NCBI RefSeq assembly: GCF_018294505.1
Contig: NC_057802.1
Span: 556,635,948 to 556,699,947, forward strand
Direction of reading: 5' to 3'
DNA from: Triticum aestivum
Taxonomy: Eukaryota > Streptophyta > Magnoliopsida > Poales > Poaceae
Length of the DNA: 64,000 nucleotides
Within the stretch, counting starts at the first letter, position 1. Each line of letters begins with the position of its first letter. Shown here piece by piece: positions 57,109 to 64,000 of this stretch. The translations under genes were made by a program, and so were the position numbers. The notes below the pieces were generated by a model. It was not told where the DNA came from. It did no database searches and worked only from the letters and a program-made list of their open reading frames with translations.

Positions 57109-57291
57109 GAACCTGCTTCGTCCCTCTGCTCTTTGTGGTCTTGGCCTTGGCATTGCTCTGATCGTCTTGGGCTTCGGTCTTACCTTGGCTCATCTCCCCT
57201 GTTCTATTTGGTGTGACCGCGGGCGTGGCTCCGACTGACCGTGCACAGGTAAAGGGGTACAAAAACGCACCCCTCTTTTTGTACACCGACA

Positions 57292-57810
57292 GGAGCCCCC
57301 GGGCCTGGGCAACACATAAGCGCGACACGTTGTTGGGCCTGGCCCAAAACGGTGCGCGGGCAGGCGGGGCGGTTTTTACCGCGGTAAGACTTTTCGCGCG
57401 CGGCGCTTCCCACGACCCACGCGCGTGGCGCGGCGTGGAGGGGTGTGCGTGACATGGGCGGCATGCGTGGGGCGGTTTCCACACGCATGCGTCACATCGC
57501 AGTAAAGAGGTGGCTCGCGCCTTCCCTGTAAAAAGAGGGAGGCGTGGAGGCGCGGCTCATTTACTGAACGGGGCCGGGGCACAGTCTTCAAGGCGTCCAC
57601 TCCCCATGATCACGGGGTAGGGAGAGGTCGCTTCGCCCGTCCCCTCGGTTCTGCACGTCCGCCACGCGTCCTCCATGCACTTGGGGTGGCAAGCGGTGGA
57701 GGCAGGAAACTGGGCCGTCGCTGGTTGGGGCAGTGGGTCGGTCCCGATTCCATGCGCCTCTGGTGGCTGGATTGGCTGAGCGGGGCGGCCGAGCCTCGAC
57801 CGCGCTCCTT
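57292..57810 (+). other. Spacer and promoter region of the antisense gene
   Basis: GC-rich sequence between the Gypsy polypurine tract and the TATA box of the antisense gene. It contains AAACGGTGCGCGGGC- and CGCGTGGCGCGGCG-type blocks but no coding sequence that I trust. Confidence 0.5.
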
Positions 57811-57817
57811 TATAAGG
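57811..57817 (+). promoter_or_regulatory. TATA box of the antisense B3-like gene
   Basis: TATAAGG in GCTCCTTTATAAGGAGGG. It lies 84 bases upstream of the ATG at 57895 and points opposite to the Gypsy pol, showing that the antisense ORF has its own promoter candidate. Confidence 0.7.
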
Positions 57818-57894
57818 AGGGGGAAGGGGAGATGGCGTCCCGCACTCTTCTGTCATCTATATCCTCTTGCTTCTCCTTCTTCCTTTCACTCGCC

Positions 57895-58551
57895 ATGGAG
57901 AAAGGGAATCCTGGTCCTTCGACGGTGGCAGCGAGGGTCGCCGGTCGACAACGCGTCCCTCCTCCTCCTGAGCCCGCGATGGTGGAGCCGGCCATAAGGG
58001 GAAGGGGGAGGGGGCGAGGCCGTGGGCGAGGCTGGGGCAGAGGTCGCAGTGCTCGGGGAAGGGGAGGACGGGGCGGCGCGCCGGCTTCGCCCCCGCCTAT
58101 GATGCCTTTTCTGATGGAAGGCCATGTCGGAGACCAGCCCCGCGAGTTCTTCATCAGGCTCCGCCGGCCTCGGCGTCGCCGTCTTCGTCTTCCTGCCCCG
58201 TTTGCTCGGGAGATGGAGCGTGACCGGCCCCAATCCCTCAGATTGCACATGAGGGGTTGCGGGAATGGGGGCACGCGGGTCGACGTCGACTTCCCGGCTC
58301 CTCGAGTCATGTACCTTCGTCGCGGGTGGAAGACGTTCGCCCGCATCCACAGCCTGACGGCGGGGCTCGTCCTCTACTTCAAATTAATGGAGGACGGCCT
58401 ACTCTCCGTCAAGGTCTTCGGACAGTTCGGGACTCGCCTGAAGTGCTGCGTGGAGAGCTCCTCCGATGGAGATTCCGACGATGGAAGCTCTTCCTCGAGC
58501 GAAAGTGACGAGGAGGACAGCGGAGCAGATGACGGGGATGAGTCCGACTAG
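57895..58551 (+). CDS. Antisense ORF in a Tat-lineage Gypsy: RG-rich, B3-like, acidic-tailed protein
   Basis: 218 residues from MEKGNPGPS. Residues about 36-60 are an RG/GR-rich tract (RGRGRGRGRGRGWGRGR). Residues about 80-176 fit a plant B3 DNA-binding fold: FFIRLR, RLRLPAPFAREM, SLRLHMRG, VDVDFPAP, LRRGWKTFARIHSLTAGLVL, YF, LLSVKVFG. Residues 187-218 are Ser/Asp/Glu-rich. The frame is uninterrupted although pol of the same element carries stops. The frame is open further upstream to 57733, but that would start before the TATA box. It lies between pol and the 3' LTR on the opposite strand, where Tat-lineage elements such as maize Grande are known to carry antisense ORFs. A nuclear DNA- or RNA-binding role is inferred only. 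The B3 call is by pattern, without a profile search. Confidence 0.7.
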   Translation: MEKGNPGPSTVAARVAGRQRVPPPPEPAMVEPAIRGRGRGRGRGRGWGRGRSARGRGGRGGAPASPPPMMPFLMEGHVGDQPREFFIRLRRPRRRRLRLPAPFAREMERDRPQSLRLHMRGCGNGGTRVDVDFPAPRVMYLRRGWKTFARIHSLTAGLVLYFKLMEDGLLSVKVFGQFGTRLKCCVESSSDGDSDDGSSSSSESDEEDSGADDGDESD

Positions 58552-59704
58552 GCGTCGGACGCCCCGCGCTTGGGCGGGCGCAGCAGCAGCAGCATCTGCA
58601 CCTGGTCGCTCCTCCGGCAGGGTTTTTCCAGGGGCGAGGCTAGCTCCTTGAACTTCTCGGGGCCGTCTCCTTGGGCGGCTGGCGTCGGGAGGCTGCGGAA
58701 GAGGAAGAGGGCGGGCGGCAAGGCCGTCAACTCGGAGTACGCGGGCACTGACGCCTTCATCGCGTATTGCCGGTCCTGCCGCCTCGTCTTCCTGCTCCTT
58801 TCCTGGCACCGTCATCACCGGCCCACTCGTGGGCGGCCACCGAGGTGTTCTCTTGGTGCTTTTTGCTGCTCGTAGCTCGCCTAGGCGCCCCTTTTTCCCT
58901 TTCATCTCCTTGACCTGCCTCCTGAGGAGAGGGACAAGAAAGGGATTACGGGCATCTTATCTCTTTTTTAGTTTGTAAGCCTGCGGGCCTTCGTTAAATT
59001 TAGAACTTGTAATCCCCTTGCTCATGTTTTTCATTCTGTATGAACTGTACCTGTATGGGATGTTTTTAATGAAAAGGGGATGCTTGGCGGGTTTTTCGTT
59101 CGTGGGTAAATCCCGTAACCAGGAGCGAATCCTTGTTATTGTTTTAAGATAAACGGTTTTCGCCCGGCAACAGGCCTTGCCGTCCCACCCACTCCACTCG
59201 ACCGTTCTCGCGCTCTGGGCGGAGGTAGGGATGAAGTGGGCTTTAGGCTCCTTGTTCTACCTCCTTGCCGCCGCGGCTACAACCAAATCCGAACCCAGGA
59301 AATAGTCCCTAGGTATAGGAAAAAGGGGAGCACGACAGCCTAGAGATAAAAACGAGGTTTCACATGCCCCAGTTCGGTTCCGAAATGCATGATAGAGGAT
59401 AAAAGACATATCTGGATCTGCAGCCCCCCGGCAATCTCATCTTGCCGCGGTTGGATCCTTGTGCTCGCAACCCCCGGCAACGCTAGTTTGCCGGGGTCGG
59501 GACACCGGTCCGTTTCCTTCTTTTTAGATGGCTCAGCAGAAGTGCTCATGTGCCCTGCGAACCAAAGGAAGGCAGAAGAGGAACAGACAGACGCGCACTC
59601 GACCTCTAGGCTAGGGGTTAGTCGCCGCTAAGCACTATCAACCCAAACCAAGGAAGAGACTCGACCTAGCATGCATGCTATGACTTAGGGCGCCAGCGCT
59701 TCAT
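58552..59704 (+). other. 3' region of the antisense gene and pol-3' spacer
   Basis: Begins as GC-rich sequence with short frames, then a T-rich stretch at 58940-59090 (TTTTTAGTTTGTAAGCC, CATTCTGTATGAACTG, TTTTTAATGAAAAGGGG) that looks like a plant polyadenylation region for the antisense transcript. From about 59160 it is spacer downstream of pol, with several CCGGCAA/TTGCCGG pairs. Confidence 0.5.
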
Positions 59705-62163
59705 TTATTTATGCTCAGGGTCTGCGCCTGGCTTTGTACAAAGGGTCACATGCCTTGCTGGCAAAGCTTGTACAAAAAGGTGGCTTGCTGGGAGGCCTGG
59801 CAAGCCGCGCCTTATGGGTAAAACTTGCGAAGATGCTCGATGTTCCAGGAGTTGCTCACTGGGACGACATCTTCGGTCTCCAGGCGGACTGCGCCGGGCC
59901 TGGTGACTCGTATTACCCGATAAGGGCCTTCCCACTTCGGCGTCAACTTGTTGGTATTCTTGGCCCAACTGAACGCGCCGAAGAACAAGGTCGCCTTCCT
60001 CAAAGCTTCGGGCATGAACCTTGTGGCTATGGTAGCGACGCAAGGCTTGCTGGTAGCGCGCTGCTCTCATAGTCGCCCGAAGACGATCTTCCTCAAGGAG
60101 CGTCGCGTCATCTTGGCGCAACTGCTCTTGCTCAAGCTCATCATAAGCGAGCAATCGAGGTGACCCGTATATGAGTTCCGTGGGGAGAACTGCTTCTGCC
60201 CCGTAGACCAGGGCAAAAGGTGTCTAGCTGGTGGCTCGATTTGCTGTCGTCCTGATCGACCAAAGAACCGTCGGCAACTCATCAATCCAGCGCCTTCCAC
60301 TCTGGTGCAGCTTGTCAAAGGTCTTCTTTCTCAGGCCTCGCAGCACTTCAGCATTTGCCCTCTCCGCTTAGCCATTGCTCCGTGGGTGTGCCACGGAAGC
60401 AAAACAGACCTTGCTACCGAGGTCTTGAATGTATTGCATGAAGGTGTGGCTTGTGAACTGCGTGCCGTTGTCGGTGATGAGTCTGTTTGGCACACCAAAA
60501 CGGCATACCAGTCCCTTGAAGAACTTAACGGCTGACTGAGCAGTCACCTTTCTCACTGCTTCCACTTCCGGCCACTTTGTGAACTTGTCAATTGCAACAT
60601 ACAAGTACTCAAAGCCCCCGACAGCGCGGGGGAAAGGGCCCAGTATATCGAGCCCCCAGACCGAGAATGGCCAGGAGAGAGGGATTGTTTGAAGGGCTTG
60701 AGCTGGTTGATGAAGCTTCTTTGAATGGAACTGACACGCTTCACACTTGGTTACTAGTGTCGTCGCATCCTGAGGGCAGTGGGCCAGAAGAAACCTTGCC
60801 GGAACGCCTTTCCGGCAAGGGCCCTCGACCCTACGTGGGAGCCACATATGCATCCATGTATCTCCGCCAATAGCTCCAGGCCTTCCTCCCAGGGGATGCA
60901 CTTTAGTTTCACACCGTTCGGCCTTCTCCTGTACAGGACGTCATCGACGAACTGATACAGGGCAGACCGACGGGCTACTTTCTCCGCTTCTTCCTGCTCC
61001 TTAGGAAGCTCCCCTGTTTGGAGGAATTGGACGGTATGCTGCGCCCATGCCGGAGCCCGGGGCTCGACGGCATGGACCAAAGGCATTTCTTCCGCCATGG
61101 GAGCGGCTGTCTCTACGGACAGGGCTTGACGCCCTGCCGAAGCCAGTTGCTCTTGGGCAGGCTCAGCGTCCGCGGCAGCACCCCTGCCGGCAGCCCCAGG
61201 GGGCTCGGTAGGAAAGTACTTGCCGGGACCTGACTTCCTCCGCTTGTTATGCCTCGTTGATGGCTCGATGGATGGTTGAGTTAACCGGAGCAAAAAGGTA
61301 CCTGGTTCCACAGGTAGCTTGAATGCAGCATGCTTTGACAGGTAATCGGCGATGTCGTTCTCCATTCGGGGGACGTGCTCCACTTGAATACCGTCAAAGC
61401 GTTCCTCTAGCTTCCTCACCTCATCTACGTAGGCCTCCATCAATGGGCGCTGGTAATCCTTGTTGACCTGCCAAACAACAAGCTGCGAGTCACCCCTGAC
61501 GATGAGCTTCTTAACCCCGAGGTCTGCCGCGATCCTTAGACCGGCGAGCAATCCCTCGTACTCAGCAGTGTTGTTGGTGGACATCTCCTTGGGGAAGTGC
61601 ATCTGGATTACGTACTTGAGGTGCTCTCCGGTGGGGGCGCCGAGCAGCACACCGGCGCTGGCGCCTTGCAGCGAGAAAGCCCCATCAAAGTACATGATCC
61701 AGTCACGGTATGCTTCCTTGCCGGGGAGAGTGGTCTCCTGGATTTCTTTGCCAGGCGTCGAGGTCCATTCTGCAATGAACTCCGCCAAGACTCTCCTCTG
61801 GATTGTCGAGATACTTTCAAACTTCAAACAAAAACTTGATAGCTCCAAGGCCCATTCCACAATCCTTCCGGTTGCATCTGGGTTATGCAGTATCCGTTGC
61901 AACGGGAGGCGGGTGACGACAGTGATCTCGTGGGCTTGGAAGTAATGACGCAGCTTCCTCGAGGCCATAAGGAGGCCGAAGAGCAACTTTTGCACACCGG
62001 AATACCTCGACCTAGCCCCCTGCAAGAGGGAGCTGACAACGTAAACCGGGTGCTACATCATCTTCTTCTTCTGCACCACCTCACTCGACTGCGCGGGCAC
62101 TGCCTTGGTGGCATCAGACTCTGCCGGGGGCCGTGCCTTGCCGGGGGAATCTTTGGCTTGCCA
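59705..62163 (-). pseudogene. Tat-lineage Gypsy pol 3' part: RNase H, second RNase H, integrase
   Basis: Minus strand from 62163: end of the RT-linked RNase H (SRYSGVQKLLFGLLMASRKL, LPLQRILHNPDATGRI), then an additional RNase H (MYFDGAFSLQGASAGVLLG, NTAEYEGLLAGLRIA, IVRGDSQLVVWQVN, VPRMENDIADYLS), the dual RNase H typical of the Tat clade. Integrase follows: zinc-finger part (EIHGCICGSHVGSRALAGKA, CEACQFHSKKLHQP) and core (LDILGPFPRAVGGF, LITDNGTQFTS), then the C-terminal part (LAYDELEQEQLRQDD, FEEGDLVLRR). Damage: stop before HPVYVVSSLL (near 62053), frameshift near 60770, and TAA for Gln in HPRSNG*AERANAE (near 60370). Reverse transcriptase, protease and gag lie beyond the CACTA insertion, outside the window. 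Confidence 0.88.
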
Positions 62164-62880
62164 CACTACAAAAAAAGACACATCCGTGACATTTTGGGCC
62201 AAACAATTTTTTTTCTGTCATACATATGACACTTCTATGACGATAATTGTGACGAAACCCGGTATCATCATAGATGTGGTGGGCTCCTACTTCTATGACA
62301 AAAAATCATGACAGAAAATGGGCTTTTCGTCCTGGGCGGGCCGGAGACGCAGCTGCATGACATTCTTTGGGCCGTCTATGACGGGAAAAACCGTGGTAGA
62401 AGCGAGGGGGAGGAAAATTTCGGGGAGTTCCCGGTTACGGTGGGAGGTCGGGGGCCGAGCGATGCGCGTTTCTCTCGTACACGTACGCGCGTGTGTGCGA
62501 GGCGTTGGCTCTAACTGAACCCGAGCGAGGCGTTGGGCTCTAACTGAACCCGAGCGATTGCACTGCAGGCTACGCGTTACTGAACCCGAGCGATCGATCA
62601 ATGGCTGTTAACTGAACCCGATCGAGCGATTTCTTCGCTACTGCTGCTAACTGAAGCCGGTCGATTGGATGAACAGTGAGCGTTGCGGGGGGGGGGGGGT
62701 TGGATGAACAGTGAGCGGTGGCGTTGCCTCTGGATGAACAGGACCCCGTGGTGTGGTGGAGGGCTAGATGAACAGTAGACGGTGGAGGGGTGCCCTCAGA
62801 GGGGTGGTTGAACAGGACCCCGTGGTGTGGAGGGCTGGATGAACAGTAGAGGGTGGAGGGGTGCCCGTGGAGGGGTGGTT
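62164..62880 (+). mobile_element. CACTA transposon left end, second copy
   Basis: Begins CACTACAAAAAAAGACACAT inside the Gypsy pol frame, with CCA directly before it. It matches the element at 21326 over the full stretch, including the CTAACTGAACCCGAGCGAG and GGATGAACAG subterminal repeats, in the same orientation. It is interrupted at 62881 by another CACTA; the rest lies outside the window. Confidence 0.92.
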
Positions 62881-62904
62881 CACTACAACAGGAACCCCCC
62901 TTCT

Positions 62905-63100
62905 GCAACGCATCGATGTATTGTTGTATGGCCATATATGCGTTGTTAAGATCTACACCAACGGATTAGTATGCATTGCCGTTGGTGGCGTTGCAAGGGG
63001 TCTACAACAAATATACATGCGTTGGTAAAGGACCCATAGAAGCGTTGTTAGATAGCAACATATATAGTTAGGGCCTAACAACAGTTCGTATGCGTTGTTG
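62905..63100. repeat. Subterminal GCGTTGTT repeats
   Basis: Variants of TGCGTTGTT, TGCGTTGGT and GGCGTTGCA at about 62939, 62987, 63019, 63042 and 63090, with the complement GCAACGCA at 62907. Spacing is 20-50 bases, as in CACTA subterminal arrays. Confidence 0.75.
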
Positions 63101-63106
63101 GCCTGG

Positions 63107-63908
63107 TTAATACCTGTGGATGTGTGCTGGCACCGGGTTCTCTATAGGGGGAGGTAGCTCCAACTGCAGAAGACCAAATTGCCTCATAACCCTCTGTTGT
63201 GCCATCTCCTCGACGAAGACATCGAAGATGATCTTCGATTTTGTCATCCAGTAATCTCGGTCCCTTGTGCATAGCACAGACATACCAGCAGGGTATCTCG
63301 CTTGTATGGCTGCTTCCGTGTAGGGCTGCCAGATGACCCCGGTGTACGCATCGAACTGCTCGTTCAATGCTGTGTACGCCTTCCTGGTCTGATCACTAGC
63401 AAAGCGTCTCTGCAGAGAATAAAAGTTAGTAGCCGCTAGCATCGATCGATCTCTTGTGCAGAAAAGTTGCATTAAACTACAACACGGTGCATACCTTGCG
63501 ACGAGTCCAACACAGACCGAAAGTAGGCATGTCGATGCCGTCAACATCAAACATGGCGTCTATAGGCTCATGAACACGTACATCTGGTCGCCCTATAGAG
63601 AACCTCTCCCACGACCACAGCTGTAGGAATAGAGGGCATCCAAGAAGGGCTGGCTTTCTTGATGTAAGCTGGCAACCGTTGCACATACCTCGGTATGTAG
63701 CCGCTAACACCGCCGAACCCCAACTCCTCTGTCTGATCTGATCCGCCGTCTGAGCGCTCGCTATCTCGAGTGCCATAGGGATGTAGAGGGCGCTAATAGT
63801 GGTGACATGGTTCTCCGTGAACATCACCTTGCCGAAAAGCCAAAGTAAGTAGGCCTCGAGGCTCCGAGTGATCTGTTCCGCAGTCAACGGCGCCCGGAAG
63901 TTCTGGAT
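63107..63908 (-). pseudogene. Plant mobile domain (PMD) gene fragment captured by a CACTA
   Basis: Two minus-strand exons. The first (63908-63495) follows a TGCAG acceptor and encodes LTAEQITRSLEAYLLWLFGK, ALYIPMALEIASAQTADQIR, SWGSAVLAATYRGMCNGCQL, PLFLQLWSWERFSIGRP and FGLCWTRRK, the core of the aminotransferase-like plant mobile domain (PF10536 type). A GTATGC donor ends it. The second (63409-63107) follows CTGCAG and encodes FDAYTGVIWQPYTEAAIQAR, DRDYWMTKSKIIFDVFVEEM and QFGLLQLELPPPI. It ends at HIHR with an unused GTATT donor, reads Y and stops. Further exons cannot fit in the 220 bases left before the transposon end, so the gene is truncated at the capture point. PMD proteins of the MAIN/MAIL1 type act in silencing and genome stability, and PMDs also occur in transposons. 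Upstream exons are outside the window. Confidence 0.75.
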
Positions 63909-64000
63909 CTGCATTAAGCGAAGAGAAAGTTTTAGTAAGCCGCAATTATTTTCTGTAAAACTTTATGCGCGATAACTTGAAGAGAATAGGTAGGGGAAAT

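Larger units (their letters stand above)
56092..57291 (-). mobile_element. Tat-lineage Gypsy 3' LTR
   Basis: 1200 bases bounded by TGTCGGTGT and its complement ACACCGACA. Pol is on the minus strand at higher coordinates, so this is the 3' LTR; the purine-rich CCGGGGGCTCC (minus strand) just outside it at 57292-57302 is the polypurine tract. The five bases on its outer side are GTAGG; the partner is beyond the window. The LTR is full of CCGGCAAG/CTTGCCGG inverted repeats. Long frames inside it are composition artefacts. Confidence 0.85.
62881..64000 (+). mobile_element. CACTA transposon of a different family, left end with captured gene
   Basis: Starts CACTACAACAGGAACCCCCC, preceded by GTT inside a GGTTGAACAGG repeat of the host CACTA, which fits a 3-bp target duplication. 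The first 220 bases carry about six copies of a subterminal motif ATGCGTTGTT or its complement. From 63107 on it carries minus-strand exons of a plant mobile domain gene. The right end is outside the window. Confidence 0.82.

Noticed and set aside
56469..57484. Frames of 80-156 residues in the Tat-lineage LTR
   Set aside because: They arise from GC-rich LTR sequence with inverted repeats and have no counterpart in known retroelement proteins.
57733..57894. Longer start for the antisense B3-like ORF
   Set aside because: The frame is open from 57733, but this start lies upstream of the TATAAGG box at 57811, so a transcript from that promoter would not include it.

Overview
This window is nuclear DNA of a Triticeae grass, most likely wheat or a close Triticum/Aegilops relative. 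The evidence is its repeat content: Angela/WIS-type Copia LTRs (TGAAGGAAATATGCCC ... CCCCAACA), Sabrina-type Athila-lineage Gypsy LTRs (TGATACGTCTCC ...), Fatima-type Gypsy LTRs (TGTCGGTGTCAAAACCGG ...), CACTA transposons and Stowaway-like termini. There are no bacterial operons, rRNA genes or CRISPR arrays. Roughly nine tenths of the window is transposable element. Family names are from memory of Triticeae repeats, without a database search.

Layout. 1-2169: 3' end of a plus-strand Angela-like element. 2486-3928: unclassified solo LTR. 4402-10390: the only ordinary host gene island. It holds an intronless type I (M-alpha) MADS-box gene at 5254-6246, flanked by diverged copies of two repeats (A and B) that record an old tandem duplication. 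A 2.3-kb element with Stowaway-type termini sits in one copy, and the other copy keeps the empty site. 10391-13590: minus-strand LINE, 5'-truncated. 13591-21325: minus-strand Sabrina tandem array. 21326 to about 31.9 kb: CACTA terminus with about 20 subterminal repeats and a solo Fatima-like LTR, then a GRF zinc-finger gene (plus) facing a decayed TNP2 transposase gene (minus). 32508-32534: Helitron-type 3' terminus. 32536-40933: plus-strand Sabrina/WHAM-like tandem array. 40934-42554: old unassigned DNA with an inside-out Stowaway structure.

42555-64000 is one nested stack. An Angela LTR is split by a Fatima-like Gypsy at 43828. That Gypsy is split by a complete Angela at 47175-55696 (target duplication GATAT) and by a Tat-lineage Gypsy starting at 56092. 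The Tat-lineage element is split by a CACTA at 62164, and that CACTA by another CACTA at 62881 that carries part of a plant mobile domain gene. The last three elements run past the right edge.

The most unusual contents are: (i) an antisense ORF with its own TATA box inside the Tat-lineage element, encoding an RG-rich, B3-like, acidic-tailed protein; (ii) repeated CCGGCAAG/CTTGCCGG inverted repeats through the same element; (iii) the plant mobile domain fragment captured by the rightmost CACTA; (iv) the convergent GRF-finger/TNP2 pair; (v) a five-fold 19-residue Met-rich repeat in the MADS protein; and (vi) a young complete Angela whose pol is already dead. Most transposon genes here are pseudogenes. 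The MADS gene and the antisense B3-like gene are the only long intact reading frames I would call genes.
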